Shown here: piece after piece, positions 26,181 through 33,720 of the stretch | How the letters are laid out: each line of letters opens with the position of its first letter | Position numbering within the stretch: position 1 is the stretch's first letter | Assembly (NCBI RefSeq): GCF_900167465.1 | Contig: NZ_FUWR01000010.1 | Location: 62,001 to 126,000 of the forward strand | Length of the DNA: 64,000 bases | Source: Trichlorobacter thiogenes | GTDB lineage: Bacteria > Desulfobacterota > Desulfuromonadia > Geobacterales > Pseudopelobacteraceae | Reading direction: 5' to 3' | Made by a program: the position numbers and the translations under genes | The notes under the pieces: generated by a model | Told to the model about the DNA's origin: nothing | Databases searched by the model: none | Seen by the model: the letters and a program-made list of their open reading frames with translations, nothing else

Positions 26181-26184
26181 GGAT

Positions 26185-26979
26185 ATGGCAGAGGTGATAG
26201 CAGTCTGCATCAGTGAAAACAAGGGCGAGCGGAAGAAGCCGGTGGCATCGGTTGAACTGCGGGTGGACCACGGTATTGTGGGGGATGCCCATGCCGGTGA
26301 CTGGCACCGTCAGGTCAGCCTGCTGGCCCAGGAGAGTATTGATAAAATGCGGGCCCTGGGGCTGGATGTCACCACCGGTGACTTTGCCGAGAACATCACC
26401 ACCAGCGGGATTGAGCTGGTCTTCCTGCCGATCGGCAGCCGTCTGCAGATCGGTGAAACCCTGCTGGAAGTGACCCAGATTGGCAAGGAGTGTCACACCC
26501 GCTGCGCCATCTTTTACCAGGCCGGTGATTGTGTCATGCCTAAAGAGGGGATCTTTGCCAAGGTGATCAGGCCGGGCACTCTTAAGCCGGGGGACCGGAT
26601 AGAGGCTGTCGCTGCGCCGATCAAAATTGAATGGCGGCACTATGACAAGGCTGGCGCAACCTGCGACCGTTGCGGCGACACCGGCGCCAACCTGAAACAG
26701 GTGATAGCTGAGTATGGGGCGCAAGGGGTGGTGATCAAGCTGCAGGAAACCCTTTTAAACGAAGAGCAGATCAGCGAATCAAACCTGGTGCTGATCAATG
26801 GCGTAGCATTGGAGGAACTGCTGGCTGCGACCACCGGGGAGTCTGACTGTCCCTCCTGCAGCTGTCTGACCGGTTCTGAAACCAGCTGCCGCACCGTGCA
26901 ATGTGGCGGTGAGACCTTTGAGGAACTGACACCGGAGCTGATCAGGAAAGGGATTGAGGCCGTGTTACGCAACACCTGA
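26185..26979 (+). CDS. MOSC domain fused to a Cys-rich DUF2703-like domain
   Basis: 264 residues from ATG 26185, four bases after the moaA stop; a longer frame upstream runs inside moaA and is rejected. Residues 1-145 form a MOSC domain, the fold of molybdenum cofactor sulfurase C-termini ([44 protein letters not shown]). Residues 150-264 match DUF2703 as I remember it ([23 protein letters not shown] at the start, later [16 protein letters not shown]). MOSC alone (MoaB/MogA-associated) is common in Mo operons; the fusion is unusual. A role in sulfur or metal handling for the cofactor is inference only. Confidence 0.82.
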   Translation: MAEVIAVCISENKGERKKPVASVELRVDHGIVGDAHAGDWHRQVSLLAQESIDKMRALGLDVTTGDFAENITTSGIELVFLPIGSRLQIGETLLEVTQIGKECHTRCAIFYQAGDCVMPKEGIFAKVIRPGTLKPGDRIEAVAAPIKIEWRHYDKAGATCDRCGDTGANLKQVIAEYGAQGVVIKLQETLLNEEQISESNLVLINGVALEELLAATTGESDCPSCSCLTGSETSCRTVQCGGETFEELTPELIRKGIEAVLRNT

Positions 26980-27067
26980 ATGTGACACAATCGTTGGAGA
27001 ACGAACAACATTTGGTAACATTCCTCTGATAACTTCTGCCTCTGATTATTCAAAAAAGGAGTATTTC

Positions 27068-27505
27068 ATGTCAGTTCAGAAAAAAATCAAGGTGTTGTTT
27101 GTCTGTGTCCATAACAGTGCCCGGAGCCAGATGGCGGAAGCGTTTCTCAACCAGCTTGCCGGAGATCGATTCGATGCACAGAGTGCCGGCCTTGAACCGG
27201 GAGTCCTTAATCCATTGGCTGTTGAGGCCATGCAAGAGGTCGGTATCGATATTTCTGCGAATACAGCGAAAGATGTTTTCAGTATGTTTAAGCAGGGGAC
27301 AATTTTTAACTACGTCATTACCGTTTGCGACGGTGCCAATGCAGAACGCTGTCCGATTTTTGCAGGCATTACCCAACGGTTGCATTGGAGCTTTCCTGAC
27401 CCCGCAGCACTGCAGGGAAGCTGGGACGAGAAGCTTGCAGAGACCAGGCAGATTCGGGATCAGATCCGGGCTGCGGTGGATGAGTTTATTGCAAGTCCAA
27501 GGTAG
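27068..27505 (+). CDS. arsC: Thioredoxin-coupled type arsenate reductase (ArsC, low-molecular-weight phosphatase fold)
   Basis: Cytoplasmic As(V) to As(III) reductase of 145 residues. The phosphate loop is VCVHNSARS (Cys13, Arg19), and a second pair Cys87 and Cys95 lies in [13 protein letters not shown], as in the three-cysteine ArsC that is recycled by thioredoxin rather than a plain protein tyrosine phosphatase. AAAGGAG precedes ATG 27068. It lies about 90 bases after the MOSC gene. Together with acr3 it gives a cytoplasmic detoxification route beside the respiratory one. Confidence 0.88.
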   Translation: MSVQKKIKVLFVCVHNSARSQMAEAFLNQLAGDRFDAQSAGLEPGVLNPLAVEAMQEVGIDISANTAKDVFSMFKQGTIFNYVITVCDGANAERCPIFAGITQRLHWSFPDPAALQGSWDEKLAETRQIRDQIRAAVDEFIASPR

Positions 27506-27881
27506 TCCAGGGCTTCATATCTGTGAGAAACGAGATCCATAGCTTGTTCCATTCTTGTTGTGTCAGCATAACCGGCCGCATCACTGCGTGAGGTCTAACC
27601 TCACGCGGGTTCTTTAGCCAGCGTTTCAGATGTTCTTCATCCCAGGGTTTATTTCCTTCAACATTACGCGGATAAAATCTGGCCACCAGGCCGGACCGGT
27701 TTGGCCTTGCTGTGCCGCTACCCAGGTCTCCCTCCCGCTTTGACAGCAGCTTGTGGCATCCCCCGCATTTTTTCGTAAAACTGTTTTCCTGAGATTTACC
27801 CACGTCGCTGAAATACACGACCTGCGGTGGCTCTTTGGCTGCCTTGCCTGCCTGGGTATGACAATGCTGAGGTGATGGCAT
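27486..27881 (-). CDS. CxxCH-containing c-type cytochrome-like protein without signal peptide
   Basis: A 131-residue ORF, convergent with arsC and overlapping its end by 20 bases. It holds one heme motif, KCGGCH (about residues 38-43), and later [40 protein letters not shown], which fits a small cytochrome c with an axial Met. The N-terminus ([19 protein letters not shown]) is not a signal peptide, so as written it could not receive heme in the periplasm. Either the true start is lost by a frameshift or mutation, or the gene is a remnant. Confidence 0.55.
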   Translation of the reverse strand: MPSPQHCHTQAGKAAKEPPQVVYFSDVGKSQENSFTKKCGGCHKLLSKREGDLGSGTARPNRSGLVARFYPRNVEGNKPWDEEHLKRWLKNPREVRPHAVMRPVMLTQQEWNKLWISFLTDMKPWTTLDLQ

Positions 27882-27932
27882 AACCGGGAATCCTTTCCTG
27901 TTCTTACTGTCGTGGGCGTGCTTTTTAATGCC

Positions 27933-27979
27933 TTGACTCCTGTCAGTCTAAAATAGTATATGAGTATTTAGTCATACAC
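27933..27979 (+). promoter_or_regulatory. Promoter and palindromic operator for the arsP operon
   Basis: TTGACT (27933-27938), an 18-base spacer and TATATG (27957-27962) form a sigma70-type promoter. Overlapping the -10 element is an inverted repeat, GTATATGA (27956-27963) and TCATACAC (27972-27979), seven of eight bases symmetric. This spacing suits an ArsR/SmtB dimer, and an ArsR protein is encoded later in the same operon (30626-30961). Confidence 0.55.
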
Positions 27980-28006
27980 AGTTTGTTTATCTGACTGGAG
28001 TAAACC

Positions 28007-28954
28007 ATGCTTAAACAGTTTGCCGATTACGTTACTTTCTCGCTTATTGGTCTCAAGCCAGGCAGCCATGGCGGTGAGGCCCTTGATTTCTTCATCTACG
28101 ACACTATCAAGATCTTCCTGCTGCTGACCACGATCATCTTTGTGGTGGCTATTATCCGCTCATCCTTTCCGCCGGAACGCACCAAACGGATCCTTTCCCA
28201 TAACCGCGAGTATGTTGGCAATGTCATGGCAGCCCTGCTGGGGATTGTTACGCCATTCTGTTCCTGCTCGGCAGTGCCGCTTTTTATCGGGTTTGTGGAG
28301 TCCGGTGTGCCGCTGGGGGTGACCTTCTCCTTTCTGGTCTCTTCACCCATGGTAAATGAGGTGGCTCTGATCATGCTTTGGGGGATGTTCGGCTGGAAGA
28401 TCGCCCTGATCTACATCGGCACCGGACTGCTGGTGGCGATTGTCTCCGGCATTGTGATCGGCAGGCTGAAGATGGAAAAGTATGTCCAGGATTATGTCTG
28501 GGAGATGCAGGTGGGACAGCAGGAGATCGAAGAACTGACCTTCCGTGACAAGCTGGTCTATGCCCGTGGCTACACCCGTGATCTGCTGAAAAAAATCTGG
28601 CCCTATGTGGTGATCGGGGTGGGGCTTGGGGCCTTCATCCACGGTTATGTGCCTCAGGATTTTCTGGCCAAATGGGCTGGTCGTGATAACCCGTTTGCAG
28701 TGCCAATTGCGGTTGCGTTGGGGGTGCCGCTTTATAGTAACGCAGCCGGGGTGATCCCGATCGTATCTGCCCTGACCCAAAAGGGGATGGCAATCGGCAC
28801 GGTGCTGGCCTTTATGATGGCGGTCACGGCTTTGTCACTGCCGGAGGCGATTATTTTGAGTAACGTGTTGAAGCGGAGGCTGTTGCTTACCTTCTTTGGT
28901 ATTGTGGCAACTGCCATCGTATTTGTCGGGTATCTGTTTAATATCATACTGTAA
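28007..28954 (+). CDS. ArsP-type permease (UPF0718/DUF318)
   Basis: Integral membrane permease of 315 residues with about eight helices. The conserved family loop TPFCSCSAVPLFIGFVESGVP, with a CSCS pair, is present, followed by FLVSSPMVNEVALIML. Some members export methylated or organic arsenicals (ArsP); others have no known substrate, so the symbol is left open. Arsenic link here: downstream ArsR, nearby ars/arr genes. The next gene is a small thioredoxin, a pairing often seen for this family. Confidence 0.85.
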   Translation: MLKQFADYVTFSLIGLKPGSHGGEALDFFIYDTIKIFLLLTTIIFVVAIIRSSFPPERTKRILSHNREYVGNVMAALLGIVTPFCSCSAVPLFIGFVESGVPLGVTFSFLVSSPMVNEVALIMLWGMFGWKIALIYIGTGLLVAIVSGIVIGRLKMEKYVQDYVWEMQVGQQEIEELTFRDKLVYARGYTRDLLKKIWPYVVIGVGLGAFIHGYVPQDFLAKWAGRDNPFAVPIAVALGVPLYSNAAGVIPIVSALTQKGMAIGTVLAFMMAVTALSLPEAIILSNVLKRRLLLTFFGIVATAIVFVGYLFNIIL

Positions 28955-28968
28955 AAGGAGTGGTCGTC

Positions 28969-29196
28969 ATGAAGCTTGAAGTGCTGGGCACCGGTTGTGC
29001 CAAGTGCAAGGCCCTGCTGGAAAATGTGAAGAAGGCGGTTGAGACCTCTGGCAAAGAGGCTGAGATCGTCAAGGTGGAAGATATCCCTTCCATCATGAAG
29101 TACGGCGTGATGAGTACCCCGGCCCTGGTGAAGGACGGCAAGGTGCTGTTCTCCGGCAAGCTGACCACGCCGGAAGAGATTGCGGGGATGCTCTGA
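28969..29196 (+). CDS. Small thioredoxin-like redox-active disulfide protein
   Basis: A 75-residue mini-thioredoxin (Trx-3 type) with a C-A-K-C active site in VLGTGCAKCKALLENV and a typical STPALVKDGKVLFSGK cis-Pro segment. It starts at ATG 28969, after AAAGGAG, 14 bases after the permease gene. Cytoplasmic, with no signal. It may reduce a cysteine pair of the ArsP-type permease or metal-thiol intermediates. Confidence 0.9.
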   Translation: MKLEVLGTGCAKCKALLENVKKAVETSGKEAEIVKVEDIPSIMKYGVMSTPALVKDGKVLFSGKLTTPEEIAGML

Positions 29197-30158
29197 TGTG
29201 TAGCCAACAGAAACAAAGCCTGCACCTGAGGGGATTTATCTCGCTCTTGACCGCACTAAGTTTTTTAATCATGACGGTATCAGGCATTATCCTGTTCATT
29301 ACTCCCCAGGGCAGGGTTGCCTACTGGCTGGACTGGACCTTCTGGGGGATCAGCAAGTCGCAGTGGGGTGACATGCATATCACCACCAGCCTGTTATTCG
29401 CCCTGGCCGGTCTGTGGCATACCTGGCTAAACTGGCGAGCACTGGTCAGTTACTTTCAGGATAAGGTGAAAAAAACAGTAGCTTTGAAGGTAGAGCTGGC
29501 GGTGGCAGCTGTGATCACCCTGTTTTGCACGGTGGGTGGCATCTATAAAACCCCTCCACTCAGCTATGTCCTTGAGTTTAACGACTGGATCAAGGATTCG
29601 TGGGTCAAAGGCCCCGATGATGAACCGATTATCAGCCATGCCGAGCTGCTGCCACTTAAAAACTTTTTACAAAAAACTGATATTGAATTGGAACCAGCAT
29701 TGGCAGAGCTTAAGAAACAGGGGATTGCGGTTAGCGGGCCTGATCAGAAGTTGCTTGATATCTCAAGGAACAATGGTAAATCGCCGGCAGCGATCTTTAA
29801 ATTGCTGAAGCATCTGGAAGGGAAAACATCAGCCCAAACGCCTGCTGTTCCTGTTGTGCAGCAGCCTTCGCCGGTATCACCAGTTATTCCGGCTGAAGCA
29901 AAGCAGACGCCAACAGCGCAGCTCTGGACCTCTGAGCAGGTGCAACAGCAGTTTGAAGGCAAGGGAGCGGGGCGCAAGACACTGGCTGCTATCTGTCTGG
30001 AGTACCATCTTGATCAGGCGGCAATTATCAAAAAGCTTGCAGCACGCAAAATCAGTGCAGCTCCGGATGATACCCTGAAAAAGATCGCTGAGGAGCGTGG
30101 AGAACTGCCGATTGAGGTTTTGAAGCTTGTTTTTGTTGGTGAAAAACGGTTGCCTTAA
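29196..30158 (+). CDS. DUF4405 membrane protein with repeated helical C-terminal modules
   Basis: 320 residues. The first 120 form about three to four helices with histidines (QWGDMHITTSLLFALAGLWHTWLNW), typical of DUF4405 membrane domains that may bind b-heme. The rest is hydrophilic and contains two similar modules: one ending LLDISRNNGKSPAAIFKLL (about 190-210) and one ending LKKIAEERGELPIEVLKLV (about 295-315), separated by a Pro/Thr/Gln-rich linker (about 215-245). It overlaps the mini-thioredoxin stop by one base. Function unknown; a quinone- or heme-linked redox role in the operon is possible. Confidence 0.75.
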   Translation: MCSQQKQSLHLRGFISLLTALSFLIMTVSGIILFITPQGRVAYWLDWTFWGISKSQWGDMHITTSLLFALAGLWHTWLNWRALVSYFQDKVKKTVALKVELAVAAVITLFCTVGGIYKTPPLSYVLEFNDWIKDSWVKGPDDEPIISHAELLPLKNFLQKTDIELEPALAELKKQGIAVSGPDQKLLDISRNNGKSPAAIFKLLKHLEGKTSAQTPAVPVVQQPSPVSPVIPAEAKQTPTAQLWTSEQVQQQFEGKGAGRKTLAAICLEYHLDQAAIIKKLAARKISAAPDDTLKKIAEERGELPIEVLKLVFVGEKRLP

Positions 30159-30182
30159 GCCGTTCTGCAAAGGAGACGTTTT

Positions 30183-30638
30183 ATGCGGCGAACCATCATT
30201 CTTTTCCTACTTTTAGTTGGTCTTTCTGCTCTGCCGGTTTTTGCTGCTGAAGATACCTTTGATACGTTTTTAACCAAATTTGATTACGAAACCCGCGCCG
30301 ATATGAAGGCCAGCAGCAAACAGTTGATAAAAATGATTGAAGAGAAAAAGGCGGTGTTGGTGGATATCCGCTTTCCTGAAGAGGTCAAGGCCTGGCGGAT
30401 GGGCTTTGGCCTGTTTATTCCGCTCAATGAACTGCCCAAACGCTACAAAGAACTGCCCAAAGACAAGATCATCGTCACTGCCTGTCCCCACAAGGATCGC
30501 TCCTCAATTGCCATGGCCTATCTGCGCACCAAAGGGTACAATGCGCGCTATCTGACCGATGGCCTGACCGGTCTGGCCGAGGTGTTGCGCGGAGATGTCG
30601 CTAAAGAGTTTCGTGAGGATACCGGATGCTGCCCCTAG
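30183..30638 (+). CDS. Exported rhodanese-like protein
   Basis: Single-domain sulfurtransferase-like protein of 151 residues with a signal peptide (about 1-21, ending VFAA). The rhodanese domain shows AVLVDIRFPEE and the active loop IVTACPHKDRSSIAMAYL with the catalytic Cys. The C-terminus ends TGCCP, an extra pair of cysteines. Periplasmic location suggests persulfide or thiol chemistry beside metal export. It overlaps the following arsR by 13 bases. Confidence 0.87.
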   Translation: MRRTIILFLLLVGLSALPVFAAEDTFDTFLTKFDYETRADMKASSKQLIKMIEEKKAVLVDIRFPEEVKAWRMGFGLFIPLNELPKRYKELPKDKIIVTACPHKDRSSIAMAYLRTKGYNARYLTDGLTGLAEVLRGDVAKEFREDTGCCP

Positions 30639-30961
30639 AAAAGAATCAGGCAATTGATACGCTGGAATATAGCGCTGAAGTCCTCAAAGCGATTGCTCAG
30701 CCAACCCGTTTAAGGATCATTGAACTGCTGCGTGATGGCGAGCATTGTGTCTGCGAGATCTTTCCGGCCATTGGTCATGAGCAGTCCAATACCTCCCGTC
30801 ATCTGCAAACCATGCTGAAGAGCGGTATCCTTAACCAACGCAAGGATGGCCTGAAGATCTACTACTCCCTGCGGCACCCGGAGGTGCTGGAGATAGTACA
30901 GCTGGCCGGTCTGATTGCAGCCCATGAGGCAACAGAGCGGGCTGCCCGGTTTGCAAAGTAG
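30626..30961 (+). CDS. ArsR-family metalloregulator (second copy)
   Basis: Winged-helix repressor of 111 residues. The sensing segment EHCVCEIFPAIGHEQSNTSRHL has Cys41 and Cys43 in place of the ELCVCDL arsenite site, so As(III) or another soft metal is the likely ligand. It lies inside the operon that starts with the ArsP-type permease and may autoregulate it through the palindrome at 27956-27979. It is clearly different from the arsR at 20122. Confidence 0.9.
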   Translation: MLPLEKNQAIDTLEYSAEVLKAIAQPTRLRIIELLRDGEHCVCEIFPAIGHEQSNTSRHLQTMLKSGILNQRKDGLKIYYSLRHPEVLEIVQLAGLIAAHEATERAARFAK

Positions 30962-30979
30962 TAAGGCAAAGGGAACGGT

Positions 30980-31636
30980 ATGACCAGAGAGCAGTGGTTA
31001 CAACGGGCAAACTGGCTGGCGCTGTTTACCATCTTCTACAACATTGCGGAAGGTGCCGGATCAGTCTGGTTTGGTCTGGCTGATGAGACCCTGTCGCTGT
31101 TCGGTTTCGGGATGGATTCCTTTATTGAGGTCATCTCGGCCGTGGGGGTCTGGCACATGCTGCGCAGGATCAGGCAGAATGGCGGTGAACAGCGGGATGA
31201 GTTTGAACAGCGTGCGCTCAGGATTACCGGTGCAGCCTTCTACCTGTTGACGGTCGGGCTGCTGCTGACTGCAGGCATCAACCTCTACAGTAGTCATAAA
31301 CCGGAGACAACGGTCTGGGGGATCATCATCTCCCTGATTTCAATCTCGTTCATGTGGTTCCTGATCCACCAGAAGAACAAGGTAGGGCATGCCCTGGAGT
31401 CACCGGCCATCCTTGCTGATGCAGCCTGCTCCCGTGCCTGTCTCTACCTTTCGGTGGTGCTGATGATTACCAGTGTCGGGTATGAGCTGACCGGGTTGGG
31501 CTGGCTGGATGCGATCGGAGCGCTTGGCATCGCCTGGCTGGCGTATAAAGAGGGGCGCGAGGCCTTTGGCAAGGCGAAAGGCCTCAGCTGCTCCTGCAGT
31601 TGTTCCTGTAGCTCTATTCGGGAGACTGGTTTGTGA
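30980..31636 (+). CDS. CDF-like cation transporter membrane domain with a Cys-rich tail
   Basis: 218 residues with six predicted helices and the cation-efflux fold (WLALFTIFYNIAEGAGSVWFGL, FGMDSFIEVISAVGVW, AILADAACSRACLYLSVVL). It lacks the C-terminal metal-sensing domain of full CDF proteins. It ends in alternating Ser-Cys repeats (LSCSCSCSCSS), a possible metal-binding tail. It overlaps the next gene, a full CDF transporter, by 4 bases (GTGA). Substrate unknown. Confidence 0.8.
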   Translation: MTREQWLQRANWLALFTIFYNIAEGAGSVWFGLADETLSLFGFGMDSFIEVISAVGVWHMLRRIRQNGGEQRDEFEQRALRITGAAFYLLTVGLLLTAGINLYSSHKPETTVWGIIISLISISFMWFLIHQKNKVGHALESPAILADAACSRACLYLSVVLMITSVGYELTGLGWLDAIGALGIAWLAYKEGREAFGKAKGLSCSCSCSCSSIRETGL

Positions 31637-32562
31637 CCTCACTGGATACCCGCATAACCGGCAAGTTTAAGATCGCCATTGCCCTGACTGCGGTAACCCT
31701 GGTAGCCGAGGTGGTGGGCGGTATCTGGACCAACTCACTGGCACTGCTGTCCGACGCGGCCCATGTCTTTCTGGACCTGTTTGCCCTTGTGCTCTCCCTT
31801 GCTGCCGTACAACTGGCCGGTCTGCCTACCTCGGAACGGCACACCTTCGGTTTTCATCGTTCAGAGGTTTTTGCCTCATTTATTAACGGTCTGACCGTTT
31901 TTCTGATGGGGGCGGGAATCCTGTACGAGGCCTGGGGCCGCTTTGCAGCGCCGCAGGCGGTCAAGAGCGGGCCGATGTTGCTGATTGCCCTGATCGGCCT
32001 GGTTATGAACCTGCTGGCCGCCAAGACCCTGCATAGCCACAGCCATGACGACCTGAATGTGAAGAGCGCCTTCTTGCATGTGGTGGGGGATGCGGCTGCA
32101 TCGGTGGGGGTGATCATCGGCGGGATCGTGATGTACTATACCGGCTGGTATCTGCTGGATGCGTTGCTGTCAGCCGCCATTGGCCTGCTGATCCTTGCCG
32201 GAGCGGGACGCCTGCTGCGGGATGCCACCCATATCCTGATGGAGGGCGCTCCTCGGGGGCTGGATCTGGCAGAGGTGGCAGAGGCCATCCGCGCTGTAGA
32301 AGGGGTGCGGGATCTGCACCACCTGAATGTCTGGTCGGTCTGTTCGCATATCACGGCGCTGTCTGTGCATGTTGAGGTCGCAGCAGGCTACGAAGATGGA
32401 CGGAGCGGTCTGCTGCATGAGATTGAACATGCCCTTGAACACCGTTTTCATATCACCCACACCACCATCCAGCTTGAGTGCAGTGACTGCAACGGTGGTC
32501 CACTGATCAAGCCGCTGCAGCATCGGCAACGACAGGAAGTGTGCTGTGGTCATGACCATTGA
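31633..32562 (+). CDS. Cation diffusion facilitator (CzcD/ZitB-like zinc exporter)
   Basis: Metal/proton antiporter of 309 residues, likely for Zn, Cd or Co. The metal site shows SLALLSDAAHVFLDLFAL in TM2 and the HVVGDAAASVGVII segment in TM5, both with the HxxxD-type pattern; a His-rich loop (HSHSHDD) lies between TM4 and TM5. A C-terminal cytoplasmic domain follows. The start is GTG at 31633. The C-terminal CCGHDH is an additional metal-binding tail. It is followed by the Bfd-like gene after 11 bases. Confidence 0.93.
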   Translation: MTSLDTRITGKFKIAIALTAVTLVAEVVGGIWTNSLALLSDAAHVFLDLFALVLSLAAVQLAGLPTSERHTFGFHRSEVFASFINGLTVFLMGAGILYEAWGRFAAPQAVKSGPMLLIALIGLVMNLLAAKTLHSHSHDDLNVKSAFLHVVGDAAASVGVIIGGIVMYYTGWYLLDALLSAAIGLLILAGAGRLLRDATHILMEGAPRGLDLAEVAEAIRAVEGVRDLHHLNVWSVCSHITALSVHVEVAAGYEDGRSGLLHEIEHALEHRFHITHTTIQLECSDCNGGPLIKPLQHRQRQEVCCGHDH

Positions 32563-32573
32563 GGTGGGCAATC

Positions 32574-32780
32574 ATGCATAATGACGAACTGGTCTGTTTT
32601 TGCAGCAAGGTAACTGCTGGCGCCATCCGGCAGGCTAAACGTGACGGTGCAACGACGATGGATGCAATCCGCCGCATGACCGGCGTCTGCACCGTCGGGC
32701 GCTGCAAAGAACTTTCACCTCGGGGCAGATGATGTGCCCAAGAGGTCAAGCAGGTGCTTGACGAAACGTGTAATCCTTGA
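32574..32780 (+). CDS. Bfd-like [2Fe-2S] protein, probable selenoprotein (in-frame UGA)
   Basis: From ATG 32574 (ribosome site GAGGTGG) the frame reads a Bfd-type [2Fe-2S] domain: VCFCSKVTAGAI with Cys8 and Cys10, and GVCTVGRCKELSPRGR with Cys39 and Cys44. UGA at 32730-32732 follows, then C-A-Q-E-V-K-Q-V-L-D-E-T-C-N-P and a final UGA at 32778. In relatives known to me this place reads GRCC..D/EV..LL, so the UGA falls exactly on a conserved cysteine and the following residues fit the family helix. A 7-bp SECIS-like hairpin lies 12 bases after the UGA. Total length 68 residues with Sec53. Without readthrough a 52-residue truncated protein results. Partner and target unknown; its operon suggests metal or thiol handling. 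Confidence 0.78.
32745..32762 (+). promoter_or_regulatory. SECIS-like hairpin in the Bfd-like gene
   Basis: GTCAAGC (32745-32751) pairs perfectly with GCTTGAC (32756-32762) around an AGGT loop. The loop begins 19 bases after the end of the UGA and has a G in its first two positions, which meets the published bacterial SECIS rules. The upper stem and loop share GCAGGT with the SECIS of the SelW-like gene at 8322. Confidence 0.72.
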
Positions 32781-32802
32781 CCCTTTTGATCTGACCCGTT
32801 AT

Positions 32803-32836
32803 CCTCCCTGAACAGTTATCTGTCAGGGAGGTTTTT
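32803..32836 (+). terminator. Terminator-like hairpin containing the queC ribosome site
   Basis: CCTCCCTGA (32803-32811) pairs with TCAGGGAGG (32823-32831), followed by five T. It ends four bases before the queC ATG at 32840. The right arm holds GGGAGG, the only Shine-Dalgarno for queC, so the same structure could end the upstream operon and mask or set queC translation. Confidence 0.7.
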
Positions 32837-32839
32837 GTT

Positions 32840-33511
32840 ATGCGTAAAGCTGTTATTCTCTATAGCTCAGGTCTTGATTCCACCACCTGTCTTGCCATTG
32901 CCCAGGATCAGGGATTTACCCCCTACGCCATCAGCTTTGATTATGGTCAGCGCCATCGCCATGAACTTGATCTGGCCCGCGCCAATGCAAAAAAGCTGGG
33001 GGCGGTTGAGCATCTGGTGGTTGCCTTTGATCTGCGCCAGGTGGGAGGCAGCGCTCTGACCAGTGAGATTGAGGTGCCTAAAGAGGGGGTTGGTAACGAC
33101 ATCCCGGTTACCTATGTGCCGGCCCGCAATACCATCTTCCTCTCCTTTGCCCTGGGCTGGGCCGAGGTGCTGGGGGCCTATGATATCTTCATCGGTGTGA
33201 ATGCCCTGGACTATTCCGGCTATCCTGATTGCCGTCCCGAATATATTGAAGCCTATCAGCGGATGGCCAATCTGGCAACCAAGGCCGGGGTAGAGGGTAC
33301 CGGCCATTTCACCATCCATACCCCCTTAATCAATCTGACCAAGGCAGAAATCATCAAACAAGGCACTGCGCTGGGGGTTGATTATAGTCAGACCCATTCC
33401 TGCTACGACCCAACCCCGGAAGGGCTTTCCTGTGGTACCTGCGATTCCTGCCGTCTGCGGCTCAAGGGATTCAGCGAGGCAGGATTAAGCGACCCGTTAC
33501 GCTATGCCTAA
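32840..33511 (+). CDS. queC: 7-cyano-7-deazaguanine synthase QueC
   Basis: Makes preQ0, the precursor of queuosine in tRNA (223 residues). ATP-binding PP-loop [13 protein letters not shown] is at the N-terminus; [42 protein letters not shown] and [20 protein letters not shown] are typical. The C-terminal zinc site is [17 protein letters not shown]. Other que genes are not in the window. Confidence 0.97.
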   Translation: MRKAVILYSSGLDSTTCLAIAQDQGFTPYAISFDYGQRHRHELDLARANAKKLGAVEHLVVAFDLRQVGGSALTSEIEVPKEGVGNDIPVTYVPARNTIFLSFALGWAEVLGAYDIFIGVNALDYSGYPDCRPEYIEAYQRMANLATKAGVEGTGHFTIHTPLINLTKAEIIKQGTALGVDYSQTHSCYDPTPEGLSCGTCDSCRLRLKGFSEAGLSDPLRYA

Positions 33512-33640
33512 AAAGTAATCCACTTTTTTGTGCGTGATACCCAGGTTTTAATCACGTAATAAAAATAGCAATAACAATGTGTTTCGTTATATCGAAATAT
33601 ATGTATTCCAGTATTAAAGACAAAGTTGGTCTTTTTGTGC

Positions 33641-33668
33641 TTGATTTTTAAAAAAGTCCGAGTATGCT
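33641..33668 (+). promoter_or_regulatory. Candidate promoter for cydAB
   Basis: TTGATT (33641-33646), 16 bases, TATGCT (33663-33668), in the AT-rich 209-base gap between queC and cydA. A strong ribosome site (GAGGAGGAAG) lies just before the cydA ATG. I saw no clear Rex- or FNR-type operator in this gap. Confidence 0.4.
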
Positions 33669-33720
33669 TCCTTATCGACGGCACACGATGACCGTCTGAC
33701 TACCCACACGAGGAGGAAGC

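Noticed and set aside
32574-32732. Bfd-like gene ending at the first UGA
   Set aside because: The frame after the UGA matches the family, the UGA aligns with a conserved Cys, and a SECIS-like hairpin is correctly spaced.
32790-32840. preQ1 riboswitch before queC
   Set aside because: Only a hairpin with a T-run is seen; the conserved preQ1 aptamer bases are not recognisable.
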